From IMG/VR virus record IMGVR_UViG_3300017917_002466, positions 1 to 64,000 of that record: DNA of 64,000 nucleotides. The stretch is one strand, 5' to 3'. A program made the position numbers and the translations under genes. Shown here piece by piece: positions 25,110-33,517 of this stretch (position 1 is the stretch's first letter; each line of letters opens with the position of its first letter). The stretch is from a virus. The notes under the pieces were generated by a model. That model saw only the letters and a program-made list of their open reading frames with translations. It searched no databases and was not told where the DNA came from.

Positions 25110-25889
25110 TTATGCTACAATAAAATCTGGTGGGTGTGATTCATCAAAGAATCTATCAAACCACTTTTCTTCCATCTCTTTATATTCGCTGATAATATCA
25201 GCCGCATTAATTGTCAATCCGTCTGGTAATGTTCCACCATACTTAGAAAGGTTTCGTCCCCAACGTATACCGGCTCTTGCAACAGCTACCTTCTTAACCA
25301 ACGGATTATTATAAAGGTTCTCTGCATATTCCCTTCTCCAAAAGATAAGGACTCCTACTAAGGCTTCGCTTGGAGTTGGTGTGATTCTTATGACCTCTCG
25401 CCCCGGTAAATAGTCTACTTGATACATCTTACCAAACATTTCGTTAATCATATCCAAGTAAACCATTGCGGTAGAATAATTGGTCAAGGTTAGTCCAGTT
25501 CCTCCTACAGAACCCGGACCTCCCGGATAACCACCTTGGTTAACATACTGATCATAAAGAAGAATATGTGTTGGACTGAATAGAGTATTAATTCCATCAG
25601 CACCAAAAGCAATGGATAATTCCCAAGCGTGCTGGACATTTTCTAGTGTTGCACTTGTTCCATATTCCCTACACGAAGAAATAGGGTAGTCCATTTGACC
25701 AGCTGATGTTTGAAAAAGAAAGTAATCTCTGAAAGAGCCTTCGTCGTAGTTATATCGCTGAAAATCTTGACAAACATCATATATTGCTTGTTCAAGTTGG
25801 GTATCAGAGATTTCGATGTTTATTACTGGATAACCTAATTGAGTTAAAATATAATTTTTCATTTCTGTAAGATTAGTAATTTTTGCCAT
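25110..25889 (-). CDS. 13: Neck protein, gp13-like
   Basis: This 259-residue protein has an N-terminus with LGYPVINIEISDTQLEQAIY, the conserved beginning of gp13-type head-completion proteins, in which a DEQL helix precedes a core with long loops. Later segments include GREVIRITPTPSEALVGVLI and IRWGRNLSKYGG. T4 gp13 (309 residues) forms the upper neck ring with gp14 after packaging. The gene lies upstream of gp15 and the terminase genes. An HNH gene has been inserted immediately before it. A generic head-tail adaptor is the fallback annotation. Confidence 0.7.
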   Translation of the reverse strand: MAKITNLTEMKNYILTQLGYPVINIEISDTQLEQAIYDVCQDFQRYNYDEGSFRDYFLFQTSAGQMDYPISSCREYGTSATLENVQHAWELSIAFGADGINTLFSPTHILLYDQYVNQGGYPGGPGSVGGTGLTLTNYSTAMVYLDMINEMFGKMYQVDYLPGREVIRITPTPSEALVGVLIFWRREYAENLYNNPLVKKVAVARAGIRWGRNLSKYGGTLPDGLTINAADIISEYKEMEEKWFDRFFDESHPPDFIVA

Positions 25890-25890
25890 A

Positions 25891-26583
25891 TTATTCTCCT
25901 AAAAATTCATTAAGTTGAATTTGATTATTTCTTTTCTTACCATAAATTTTATGAAATTGTTTATGGCAATGATTACATAAACAAATTCCATTATCAAAAT
26001 CAACTCTTTTATCTTTATTTGAAACAAAATTCTCAATATGATAAGCTATTAAAGTTCCATCATATCTTTCACCAATATACCCACATTTTTGACAAGTAAA
26101 ATTATAATTTTGTAATATTGTTCTTTTCCAACGGTCATATCCATTAATTGATCGACCTTTAATTCTTTCTTTATAACTCAATTTTATTTTTCTTTTTATA
26201 GATTTTTCTATTGCTGAACAATCCAAACATCTTACTGAATTATAAGTAATCTTTTTTCCACAATCTTTACAATAATGTTGTTTAATAGAAACTCCATTTC
26301 TCCATTGTCTATTTCTCTCACCAGAAGTTGCACACTTAACACAAATATTTCTATATTGATAAAATTCTAATTCTGAAATTTCACCACATACATCACATTT
26401 TCTTAAAACTTTAGCTTTAGATTTTGGAAGTAAATCTTTTATACTAACTAAAATAATAGTTCCGTTTTTAATATACCATCTATAACTACTATCTTTATAT
26501 CTTGGAATTTCATAACCAAGACCTTCATAGTGTCTATAATTGCGGCCATTAATACTTACTTCAACTCTATCAGATAGTATCAT
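25891..26583 (-). CDS. HNH homing endonuclease
   Basis: The first third of this 230-residue protein is a DNA-binding-like region with GLGYEIPRYKDSSYRW. The middle has three cysteine pairs (CDVCG...CVKC; CKDCG...CLDC) likely to bind zinc. The C-terminus is an HNH centre: CQKCG, then AYHIENF, DFDNGICLCNHCHKQFHKIYG, where the paired cysteines and the two histidines fit the HNH consensus. The gene overlaps the previous gene by 14 bases and ends two bases before the gp13 start. This tight insertion between head genes is typical of free-standing homing endonucleases. Confidence 0.85.
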   Translation of the reverse strand: MILSDRVEVSINGRNYRHYEGLGYEIPRYKDSSYRWYIKNGTIILVSIKDLLPKSKAKVLRKCDVCGEISELEFYQYRNICVKCATSGERNRQWRNGVSIKQHYCKDCGKKITYNSVRCLDCSAIEKSIKRKIKLSYKERIKGRSINGYDRWKRTILQNYNFTCQKCGYIGERYDGTLIAYHIENFVSNKDKRVDFDNGICLCNHCHKQFHKIYGKKRNNQIQLNEFLGE

Positions 26584-26938
26584 TTGCTTCCTCTGTTACT
26601 AGAGTTTTATTATCAGATGGTCTTGTCTTTTTCTTTTCAGACCTTACTTTCTTATCAAGACGAACACCTTTCAATGGCTTATTCTTCTTTTCTTCAATCT
26701 TTTCAATAATGATTTCTTTTATAGAAGGCTCATTTATATCATATTTTGGACTATCAATTGTTTTAAGAATCTGCTTCACAGGTTGAGGCGGGACTATTAC
26801 TCTTAGTAATCCAGTAAAATTATCTTCAAAAAAACAAATATCTGGAATTATATGAAGAAGACCATCACAAGGAACTTTATAAGTTTGTCCATTCTTATCA
26901 AATTTTATGTCAAATCCTGCTACATTTATTACTTTCAT
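26570..26938 (-). CDS. Hypothetical head-region protein
   Basis: The start is placed at ATG 26936-26938 (MKVINVAGFDIK) because AAGGAGGAC lies seven bases ahead. The 122-residue product has a beta-rich first half (YKVPCDGLLHIIPDI, FTGLLRVIVPPQPVKQI) and a Lys/Glu-rich second half with a likely disordered tail. No family was recognised. It lies between an endonuclease scar behind the major capsid gene and an HNH gene, so it is a late protein of the head-neck region. A head decoration or neck accessory role is a guess. Confidence 0.55.
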   Translation of the reverse strand: MKVINVAGFDIKFDKNGQTYKVPCDGLLHIIPDICFFEDNFTGLLRVIVPPQPVKQILKTIDSPKYDINEPSIKEIIIEKIEEKKNKPLKGVRLDKKVRSEKKKTRPSDNKTLVTEEANDTI

Positions 26939-26965
26939 CTTAGTCCTCCTTTTCAAATTTTCAAT

Positions 26966-27106
26966 TTAATACATTTTGGTATGTTTAACTAAATTATCTT
27001 CTTTAGTTAATAACTGAAGATTTGTATAATGACACAATTTATTAACCTCTTCTTCAGTTTTAGCAGTCACTAAAGGAATGATATGGTCTATATGATACCT
27101 ATTATT
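26966..27106 (-). pseudogene. N-terminally deleted HNH endonuclease remnant
   Basis: An open stretch without start encodes YHIDHIIPLVTAKTEEEVNK and then LCHYTNLQLLTKEDNLVKH. This is nearly identical to the C-terminal part of the intact HNH enzyme at 35027-35755 (YHIDHIVPLSTAKTEEDV). The whole N-terminal part is missing, and the piece is joined directly to leader copy B and its late promoter. It is therefore a deletion derivative of an endonuclease cassette between the major capsid gene and the next head gene. Confidence 0.8.
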
Positions 27107-27110
27107 TTAA

Positions 27111-27167
27111 AGTAGAGATAATCTTTGTGTTGGCAAAGAAAAGTTAATTACTCCCTGTCTCTCTACT
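27111..27167 (-). promoter_or_regulatory. Structured leader (copy B), endonuclease deleted
   Basis: Minus-strand RNA: perfect 8-bp closing stem P1 (AGTAGAGA 27160-27167 with TCTCTACT 27111-27118), GACA 27156-27159, P2 (GGGAGT/ACTTTT with G-U pairs), P3 at 27123-27138 (CTTTG, loop CCAACA, CAAAG), ATTA 27119-27122. The Shine-Dalgarno and partner strand are lost with the deletion of the gene start. Confidence 0.65.
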
Positions 27168-27171
27168 TATG

Positions 27172-27179
27172 TATTTATA
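27172..27179 (-). promoter_or_regulatory. T4-type late promoter ahead of leader copy B
   Basis: Exact minus-strand TATAAATA. The expected transcription start falls at the first base of leader stem P1. Confidence 0.65.
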
Positions 27180-27204
27180 CTTGAATGACTTCTGAACGCA
27201 AAAT

Positions 27205-27230
27205 GGGGTTGGTGATTTCTCACCAACCCC
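27205..27230 (-). terminator. Rho-independent terminator after the major capsid gene
   Basis: An 11-bp perfect stem (GGGGTTGGTGA with its complement) with a four-base loop. On the minus strand it is followed by ATTTTG; on the plus strand by TATTTTTA, so it may work both ways. It lies 30 bases past the gp23 stop, where many T4-like phages end the capsid transcript. Confidence 0.8.
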
Positions 27231-27260
27231 TATTTTTACCGAGTATCTTTACTCAGTTAA

Positions 27261-28640
27261 TTACCATCCACGAACAGCAGTAGAAATTCCAGAAGGAAGA
27301 TTACTGGTTGTTGCACCCGGGATAAGCTTATTAACATTGTAGAACGGAATCAATCTGTAATAACGTCCACTACCAAGCAATGTATCGGTGATAGCATATC
27401 TGCTCATAACACCAATTCTTGGTGTGAAGTCAGCAGGGTGAATTGCCCTATTGGTAAGACCCATAATATAAGGACTGAAGATAATACCACAGTCACTGAT
27501 ACCATTGCCTTTGTAACCAATCAATGCATACTCTGTACGAGCATATTGATCACGATATACGTCCATTGTTCCATTCAACTTACCAATTGCGGCCATAACC
27601 TGAGTTGGGTTAACATTCTGGTTATAGTTGACAAAGGTATGTCCAGCAGCTTGAAGTGCAGTTGCAATCGCAGGAGATACGATAACAAAGTTACCTGGAC
27701 CTCTACGAGTTGTAACAGCAATCTTATTGGACTGATAGACAATTGCGCTAATGATGTTCATGTACTTTTCACCAGACCATCTTCCGTCGATACCAGTGGA
27801 GTTTACACCACCAGTAAGGTCAACGGCACCGATAACCTCTCCACCATTATTGGTGTTGACGGCTGCGGCCTTCATTCTGGCAATAAGCTCTCTGTCAAGC
27901 TCAGCAGTAACCTCGTACTGAAGGAACTGAACCATTTCCCTCTCAATGTCAATACCGTGCATAGCCTTTACGTCCTGAGCCGCTTCAAGGCTGAAGCTAG
28001 CTGCAAGCTTTCTGGTCTTAGCAGTAATTGCAAGCTGGTCAATTCTCATTCTAAGTTGAGGCCAGTCACCACAACCATTAGCAGACTCAGCAGTATCACA
28101 AGTGTTTGCGATAGTCCACGTTTCACCGGCGGATGTTGCAACACCTGTACCAGATGTATCATATACTCCAGTATCAGCAGAACTATTGTTCCAAGAACCT
28201 TGCAATATGCCAGATGTTCCAACCTGATTACCAGTGTATCCACCGTATTCAGGAACCTTATCCCAAGCAGCTTCATTTCCATTACCATCATCGTAAACAA
28301 CTCGCATAGCATAAGCAAGTCCAACTGGTGTTGACATTGCCTGCACGCCTACGACCTTGTTTGCGAAAAGGTCAGGGAAAGTACGTCTGACAAGGGCAAG
28401 GGCGATTGGTCTGAAAATCCAAGAGTCAGAAGCTGCGGCACCATCGGTGAATCCACCCATATTACCATAGTTCATATTACCCTGAGAAGTTTCAGTTAAA
28501 ACTTCCTGTCCGTTAAAGTCCTTTCTCTCTTGATTCTCCAAAAGAGTTGCAAGGTTTTCCTTAACGTATCTGTCCTTAATGTCCTTAATAGACATCTTAC
28601 CTTCGGCAGATTCCCATTTCTTAATTAGTGAAAGACTCAT
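27261..28640 (-). CDS. 23: Major capsid protein, gp23-like
   Basis: This 459-residue protein (T4 gp23 has 521) has an N-terminal propeptide of about 50 residues (LIKKWESAEGKMSIKDIKDR ... LLENQERKDF). It ends at EVLTE, where cleavage by the gp21-type protease is expected before TSQGN, as in T4. The mature part has the HK97-like landmarks of the family, including SWIFRPIALALVRRTFPDLFA, VGVQAMSTPVGLAYAMR and IGVMSRYAITDTLLG. The gene has GGGAGG ahead of its start, follows scaffold and protease genes, and is followed by a strong terminator. Codon use is visibly less AT-rich than its neighbours, as expected of the most highly expressed gene. Confidence 0.95.
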   Translation of the reverse strand: MSLSLIKKWESAEGKMSIKDIKDRYVKENLATLLENQERKDFNGQEVLTETSQGNMNYGNMGGFTDGAAASDSWIFRPIALALVRRTFPDLFANKVVGVQAMSTPVGLAYAMRVVYDDGNGNEAAWDKVPEYGGYTGNQVGTSGILQGSWNNSSADTGVYDTSGTGVATSAGETWTIANTCDTAESANGCGDWPQLRMRIDQLAITAKTRKLAASFSLEAAQDVKAMHGIDIEREMVQFLQYEVTAELDRELIARMKAAAVNTNNGGEVIGAVDLTGGVNSTGIDGRWSGEKYMNIISAIVYQSNKIAVTTRRGPGNFVIVSPAIATALQAAGHTFVNYNQNVNPTQVMAAIGKLNGTMDVYRDQYARTEYALIGYKGNGISDCGIIFSPYIMGLTNRAIHPADFTPRIGVMSRYAITDTLLGSGRYYRLIPFYNVNKLIPGATTSNLPSGISTAVRGW

Positions 28641-28682
28641 AATTTTTCCTCCCTTTCCTATCTTAATTGTTAAAAGACCTAT

Positions 28683-29480
28683 TTACTCATCCAAATATCT
28701 GTTTGCCTTCTCGGCATATGTGAATTCTTCTTTTTCCTCATTGATAGATGGCTTAGATTCCTCAATATGGTCGTCCTCAGTGATGATTTCTTCCATAGTT
28801 CCCTTACTCTCATTCTTTGGAGCAGGAGTATTGGATTCCTTTACCATTCCGATAAACTCGTCAATTGCATCCTTGACTTCGTCGAACTTCTTGTTCTTGA
28901 ACATCTTGGTTACTCTCTGAATCTGAGACTCAGTAAGTCCCTTTGTCTTCTCAGAGATAAGCAAGAATGTTGCAGACTTCTCAAGTCTATCCTCAGCTTC
29001 CATAAGCTTTGCGTGTGCATCGGAAAGCTCACTCTCAAGCTTTGCAGCCTTCTGCTGTTCCTGCTTAAGCAATGCGGAACCATCGGAATCAAGCTCAATA
29101 TAGTTCTGTCCAAAAACTTTCTTAATCTGCTCTACAACGGGCATTGCAATTTCGTTAATTGCAAGTTTGGTGATTGTATCGTCAGAAATTTGCTCAACAA
29201 TTACGTGGTCAAGAAAAGAACCAAGCTTGGTAACAACTTTCTGCTCAATATTCTTGAGCTTAGCATCGTATTCCTCAATGAGAGTAGCCTTGGACTTTTC
29301 AGTTTCCTCGGTTACTTTCTTTGCGACATACTCTTCTGCCAATGCATCGTACTTACTCTTAAGCTCTTCTTCCTTCAAACCAACTCTTGTTGCAACCATT
29401 TTCTCAATGGCTGCTTCAAAGACTTTAAGGTCTTCTGGAGTCAACATTTCTTTAATCTTATCAGTAATTTTCTTGCTCAT
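28683..29480 (-). CDS. 22: Prohead core scaffold protein, gp22-like
   Basis: At 265 residues this is nearly the size of T4 gp22 (269). It is almost entirely helical and Glu/Lys-rich (for example SKYDALAEEYVAKKVTEETE), with an acidic C-terminal tail, as in the prohead core that is degraded by gp21. Internal heptad patterns suggest coiled coil. It lies between the protease and major capsid genes, the conserved 21-22-23 order. A GGAGGAG site precedes it. Confidence 0.88.
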   Translation of the reverse strand: MSKKITDKIKEMLTPEDLKVFEAAIEKMVATRVGLKEEELKSKYDALAEEYVAKKVTEETEKSKATLIEEYDAKLKNIEQKVVTKLGSFLDHVIVEQISDDTITKLAINEIAMPVVEQIKKVFGQNYIELDSDGSALLKQEQQKAAKLESELSDAHAKLMEAEDRLEKSATFLLISEKTKGLTESQIQRVTKMFKNKKFDEVKDAIDEFIGMVKESNTPAPKNESKGTMEEIITEDDHIEESKPSINEEKEEFTYAEKANRYLDE

Positions 29481-29511
29481 AAAAAACTCCTCCTATTACT
29501 TACTCGTTAAT

Positions 29512-29519
29512 TATTTATG
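29512..29519 (-). promoter_or_regulatory. Late promoter variant CATAAATA for scaffold and capsid genes
   Basis: Minus-strand CATAAATA 31 bases upstream of the scaffold start, behind a terminator. One mismatch from the T4 consensus; position supports it. Confidence 0.5.
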
Positions 29520-29530
29520 CTTTCTATACT

Positions 29531-29564
29531 TAAAAAAGCAGAAAATTTTATAATTTTTTCTGCT
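29531..29564 (-). terminator. Rho-independent terminator between protease and scaffold genes
   Basis: A 9-bp stem (AGCAGAAAA with TTTTCTGCT, 29537-29545 and 29556-29564) followed on the minus strand by six T residues. The protease stop codon lies in the loop. Together with the promoter just downstream this lets scaffold and capsid be expressed at a different level from portal and protease. Confidence 0.75.
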
Positions 29565-30201
29565 GAATTTCTTCCAAGAACCTCATCATATAACTTAAAA
29601 CGTGATTTGACATAGACTTAGGATCATATTTTTTGTCAACAGATTTCTGTAAATTCTGAACTGCAACTTCAACAATCCTATCTCCATCCATAATGTACTC
29701 TTTATTTTCCAACACTCCTTCTACAAAGCAGTTAGGTGCTGAAGGGTCTGCAACAATGTCAACGGTAATGAGTTTATAGTCTTCCTTAACGGTCTTACCG
29801 TCAAGGGTTCCAACACCACGAGTTGACATTCCTACGATGATACCTTCATCAACAAGAGTCTTTGCAATCCTTCCCATCGGAGTATCAAGAAGCTTTGCAC
29901 AACCATATCCCACATTATCCTTCATTTCCAAGCTCTCAATAACGTGAGAGACTCTTTCAAGGTTAATCTGTGGATTTTCTGGATGGTCAAGCTCGCCCAT
30001 TGAACGGTTCTTCTTAATCTTGTTCTCAAAGAAATCTTTGACTTCACGAACAAGAATATCTTTGGAATAGACTCTTCCGTTCTTATTCTCAATCTCAGCT
30101 TCTAAGAAAGGGCCTTTCAAACGGAAAATCTTCTTTCCTTCCACTTCTTCTTTGATAACTTCAAGTTTATCAAAGGCAACTATTTCGGTTAAAAGTTTCA
30201 T
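29548..30201 (-). CDS. 21: Prohead protease, gp21-like
   Basis: This 217-residue protein (T4 gp21 has 212) contains the serine-protease centre of the family: MGELDHPENP with the catalytic His around residue 76 and GMSTRGVG with the catalytic Ser near residue 126. The start LKGPFLEAEIENKNGRVYSK is also typical. The enzyme cleaves scaffold and capsid proteins at hydrophobic-x-Glu sites during head maturation. The N-terminus MKLLTE could itself be a cleavage site. It precedes the scaffold gene with a terminator and late promoter between them. Confidence 0.92.
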   Translation of the reverse strand: MKLLTEIVAFDKLEVIKEEVEGKKIFRLKGPFLEAEIENKNGRVYSKDILVREVKDFFENKIKKNRSMGELDHPENPQINLERVSHVIESLEMKDNVGYGCAKLLDTPMGRIAKTLVDEGIIVGMSTRGVGTLDGKTVKEDYKLITVDIVADPSAPNCFVEGVLENKEYIMDGDRIVEVAVQNLQKSVDKKYDPKSMSNHVLSYMMRFLEEIQQKKL

Positions 30202-30215
30202 TTAATTTCCCCTTA

Positions 30216-30398
30216 TTACTTAGATGCTAATGCCATTACTTCCTTCTGTTTCTCAATATTGATGCCGTTGAGCTTTGCCAAAACATCAAACTTCTTCTCG
30301 TCAACCTTTGACTTAACCTTATCAGCAGCCATCTTCTCTATATCCTGCTGGAGACTTGCCCAGTCACCATCAAGAACTCTTTTAATAACACTCTTCAT
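30216..30398 (-). CDS. Small prohead core protein (gp67/gp68 position)
   Basis: This 60-residue protein (start KSVIKRVLDGDWASLQQDIE) is helical and rich in Lys, Asp and Ala. It occupies the place of T4 gp67/gp68, between portal and protease. Short proteins with this opening are common at this site in T4-like phages. In T4 gp67 and gp68 are prohead core components cut by gp21. It has AGGAGG ahead of the start and a late promoter 40 bases upstream. Homology to gp67 or gp68 itself is not demonstrated. Confidence 0.6.
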   Translation of the reverse strand: MKSVIKRVLDGDWASLQQDIEKMAADKVKSKVDEKKFDVLAKLNGINIEKQKEVMALASK

Positions 30399-30438
30399 AA
30401 TTTCCTCCTAACAATTTGAGTTTATACCAATTCCTAAT

Positions 30439-30446
30439 TATTTATA
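30439..30446 (-). promoter_or_regulatory. T4-type late promoter TATAAATA
   Basis: Exact minus-strand word 41 bases upstream of the small core gene, overlapping no coding sequence; expected to drive core protein and protease. Confidence 0.7.
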
Positions 30447-30456
30447 AGAATTACAC

Positions 30457-32343
30457 TTATTTTTGTGGTTTGAACTTCTTTCTCAAGCTTGAATCCTTGT
30501 ATTTGTCCTTAATCGAATTATCTAGAGTCTTCCACTCATTAAGTAAGGTAGAGTCACTCTGAGTCACTGGAAAGCTAACTGATTCTGGAGTTTCTGGTGG
30601 TGTAGCTTCAGCTCCACCTCCTGCTTCTGCTCCAGCCGGTACTGCGCCTGCTTCAGCCCCTGTCTCAGGAGCCATACCCGCTTCGGCTCCACCTGCTCCA
30701 AATCCTTCACCACCACCACCCGCTTCGGCTCCGAATCCACCGGCTCCACCACCTGCGGCGGCAATAGCGGCTTGTTCTTCCTTGGAAGGCTTAATAGCAT
30801 CCAATAGTTTCTTATTCCAGTTCCACTCTTCTTCAGTCATTAAAAACATTCTTCTAAGAGCAAACTCTGGTGCAAAGAATCCAGTTGGGTTCTCTGTCGG
30901 ATTGTAAATAAACTCAGATGTTGATGCAAGAACCGCAAGTCTTGACTCCATCAACTCCATCTCTTTATATTCTTTGAATAGGCTAGACTTTGTAAAGCTT
31001 ACATTAAAAATATCCTGTCCAACGTATCTTTCGTCAATTCCACGAAGTCTTAGCAATGTAATGAATGGGTCAAGAACAATGTATTTGAATCTTCTCTGAA
31101 GTCTTTCAACAAATCTTGAAAACTTAATTTCTTCTCTCTGAATTTCACCAGACTTACCAGATGAATACATTGAAGTTGCTGGGTCTTCCCATCTTGAACG
31201 AGGAAGCATAAGAGACTTATAAAGATTTTGCTGAAAGTACTTTACGTCTTCCATATCACTAAAGTTATTCTCTCCACCAATAGAATCGACTGTTGTTCCA
31301 TTTCCATTAATATCTCTTGTGAACCAATAGTCTTCTGTAAGAGACTGTACGTTCTGTGCAGAGTTCATTGCACCAGTCGAAGAATCATAAATAAGCTTCT
31401 TCTTGTATCTATTTGCCAATTGCTTGACAAACTCATCAGCTTTACCCTTTGGCATACGTCCCGTATAGATGTTCCAAATTCTTCTTTGTGGAGCCCTTAC
31501 AATCTTATTAACAACAATAGCATCTTCCATATTGTTAAGCATATTAAAAGGTCTAATTGCCGCTTCTAAGAATCCTCTAACATCAAGGAAAGTTTCACCA
31601 TAATCTCCATAGTTTGCGTAGGCAACTTGGTCTTTATCAAAGATAACGCTTTGAGTATCTTCTGAAAAAGTTGCAGTTCTAGCATAGTCAACATTACCTT
31701 GAACTGCACCTTCTGAACCAGTTCCTTTTAATGGAATATTTGCATTTGTCTGCATATAGGCTTTGATCTTACCTTCTTCATAAACTGGCATCATAGTATG
31801 TGCAGGAAGAACCTTTATTCCGATAATATCACTACCTTTATCATTCAAAACTATTTCAACATATAGCTCGGCCTCAATAAGCCACTTACGAAATAAATCC
31901 CATCCTCTTTCATTAAACTTAAAGACTTTGTAAATAAGGTCTTTCCAAATTTTTCTTATCTCGTCTTCAATATGTTCCGGGATTTCTTCTAGAATTTCAA
32001 GATTAAGAATATCTCCTTCTGGGTTATCAACTACTGCATCATCACAGATTTGGTTCAAAGCATCATTGATAATCGGATACCTTGCCATCTGACGATACTT
32101 TTGAATTCTTCCTCTCTTACTTCCAAAATATTGCTCAAACTGAATTCCAACGAATGTTATTGAAGACCCCGGATTTGCCAAATAATCATAATTGATAAAG
32201 TTTGCTGCTTCAATTTGTTCTTGAGAAATACCTTGGCTATTTTCCATTTCTTGTTTTTCGCGTTTTTCTTCTTCTGGTCTTGATTCACGAAAGAACTTAG
32301 AAAACGGATTAAAAAGAAAAATCTTGCTTAAATCAAAATTCAT
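30457..32343 (-). CDS. 20: Portal protein, gp20-like
   Basis: This 628-residue protein (T4 gp20 has 524) contains the core of the family: YRQMARYPIINDALNQICDD, then IWNIYTGRMPKGKADEF, IGGENNFSDMEDVKYFQQNL and YKSLMLPRSRWED. These give the wing, stem and crown order. Twelve subunits form the ring through which DNA is packaged. The extra length is a C-terminal Gly/Ala-rich low-complexity stretch (about 530-600) followed by a short charged end. Its ribosome binding site lies within the stop region of an inserted endonuclease gene. Confidence 0.93.
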   Translation of the reverse strand: MNFDLSKIFLFNPFSKFFRESRPEEEKREKQEMENSQGISQEQIEAANFINYDYLANPGSSITFVGIQFEQYFGSKRGRIQKYRQMARYPIINDALNQICDDAVVDNPEGDILNLEILEEIPEHIEDEIRKIWKDLIYKVFKFNERGWDLFRKWLIEAELYVEIVLNDKGSDIIGIKVLPAHTMMPVYEEGKIKAYMQTNANIPLKGTGSEGAVQGNVDYARTATFSEDTQSVIFDKDQVAYANYGDYGETFLDVRGFLEAAIRPFNMLNNMEDAIVVNKIVRAPQRRIWNIYTGRMPKGKADEFVKQLANRYKKKLIYDSSTGAMNSAQNVQSLTEDYWFTRDINGNGTTVDSIGGENNFSDMEDVKYFQQNLYKSLMLPRSRWEDPATSMYSSGKSGEIQREEIKFSRFVERLQRRFKYIVLDPFITLLRLRGIDERYVGQDIFNVSFTKSSLFKEYKEMELMESRLAVLASTSEFIYNPTENPTGFFAPEFALRRMFLMTEEEWNWNKKLLDAIKPSKEEQAAIAAAGGGAGGFGAEAGGGGEGFGAGGAEAGMAPETGAEAGAVPAGAEAGGGAEATPPETPESVSFPVTQSDSTLLNEWKTLDNSIKDKYKDSSLRKKFKPQK

Positions 32344-32344
32344 A

Positions 32345-33349
32345 TTAAACTCCTAATAATTTTTCACTTAAAATTTTATCAATATTTTTAAAATTTTTAT
32401 AACTTATTCTAATTAAATCTATATCATTATTTATGCAATATTCATTCTTGATATTATCATTCTTTTTCGTTATTTCAAAATTTTTAATAGCTTCTTCATA
32501 TTTAATACCACCAAATTGAACTGGTCTAAAGTGATGTTCCCCATCTAACTCAATACAAGTATTTTCTTTAATCAAATAAAAATCAAAAGGTAAACAATTT
32601 TTTAAACCTCTACAATTATCAAACTTTTTTTGTTCTTCATACAATAAATTATTATCTATTATCCATTTTTTAGCTTTTAATTCAGCTAATGAATTAATAT
32701 TACATTCCGGGCAATAAGTTCCTTTTCTTAATAAATCTAAATTTCTATAAAAAATCCCATGTTTTTTACAAATAATAGGTAATTTAATTTTAGTATTCTT
32801 ATAAGTTTCTTCATTAATTAAAGAGAAATCAAAAGGTTCATTTTTATATAATTCTTTTAATTCTTTAATAACTTCTATAAAAGAATTTCTTCTAGCATTT
32901 TCTATTCTTTCTCTAGCACATTTAGGACATGAATGATTTGATTTATGATTATTGGCCATTTGATGAAATAATCCATGTTCTATTCCTTTTTTATCTTTTT
33001 TATGACAAATAATTGGAATAATACTATAATTATTTTCATAATTAAATTCATTTATTAAACTATAATCATATTTTTCGATTCCATAAATTTGTTCAAATTC
33101 TTTAATTAAATCTTTAACTTTAGTTTTAAATTCTGCTTTTAATATATCAATTTTACATTTTGGACACCTATTACCACTCATATGATTATTAATTATTTGA
33201 TAAAAAATTCCGTGTTTTTTACATATAATTGGTATTTTAGATTTACTATTAACACAGTTATCTTCGTTTAATAAAGAATAATCAAATTCATTCCCATGAA
33301 CTTTTTGAAAACTTTCAATATATTCTTTATAACTTTTAGGTTTACTCAT
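32345..33349 (-). CDS. DUF723-repeat homing endonuclease with Vsr-like nuclease domain
   Basis: In this 334-residue protein three N-terminal repeats of about 65-70 residues (pattern F-x-x-VHGNEFDYSL..., IPIICKKHGIFYQ..., NRCPKC) match the DUF723 type. Each ends with a zinc-binding Cys pair. The C-terminal domain (about 215-334) carries LPFDFYLIKENTCIELDGEH followed by HFRPVQFGG, the Asp/Glu/His set of Vsr-like nucleases (EDxHD family), and a final DLIRISYKNF strand. Its ATG overlaps the preceding stop (TAATG) and its end abuts the portal gene. No structured leader is present. Confidence 0.8.
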   Translation of the reverse strand: MSKPKSYKEYIESFQKVHGNEFDYSLLNEDNCVNSKSKIPIICKKHGIFYQIINNHMSGNRCPKCKIDILKAEFKTKVKDLIKEFEQIYGIEKYDYSLINEFNYENNYSIIPIICHKKDKKGIEHGLFHQMANNHKSNHSCPKCARERIENARRNSFIEVIKELKELYKNEPFDFSLINEETYKNTKIKLPIICKKHGIFYRNLDLLRKGTYCPECNINSLAELKAKKWIIDNNLLYEEQKKFDNCRGLKNCLPFDFYLIKENTCIELDGEHHFRPVQFGGIKYEEAIKNFEITKKNDNIKNEYCINNDIDLIRISYKNFKNIDKILSEKLLGV

Positions 33350-33516
33350 TAACTTTTCTTTGCAAAATAATGTTCAACAAAGGATTCATTTTTACTTTTC
33401 CACATATTTAAACACTGGGCAACACCTTGTTTATGAGGCTTGCCTTCCTTCTTGGTTGTATGCATACAAGCCTTCATAAATTTCTTTTGGCTTTTATACT
33501 TCTTTGGATTTGGCAT
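33349..33516 (-). CDS. Small basic protein upstream of portal locus
   Basis: This 55-residue frame, ATG at 33514-33516, runs to a stop that overlaps the endonuclease start. The sequence (MPNPKKYKSQKKFMKACMHT, later GVAQCLNMWKSKNESF) is Lys/Met/Cys-rich with two Cys-His pieces and looks like a genuine small gene, not an antisense shadow. It has no clear Shine-Dalgarno other than GGAA. The pattern KxxFMKxCMHTTKKEGKPHK is familiar from hypothetical proteins near portal genes of T4-like phages, but I cannot name it. Confidence 0.55.
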   Translation of the reverse strand: MPNPKKYKSQKKFMKACMHTTKKEGKPHKQGVAQCLNMWKSKNESFVEHYFAKKS

Positions 33517-33517
33517 T

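Noticed and set aside
27438-28334. A 298-codon open frame on the plus strand opposite the major capsid gene
   Set aside because: It is the antisense shadow of gp23, has no ribosome binding site, and its translation is a Ser/Thr/Asn-rich mixture typical of reversed coding sequence.
28767-29510. A 247-codon plus-strand frame opposite the scaffold gene
   Set aside because: Antisense of the helical, Glu/Lys-rich scaffold gene gives a Leu/Cys/Phe-rich product; no start signal and no similarity to known proteins.
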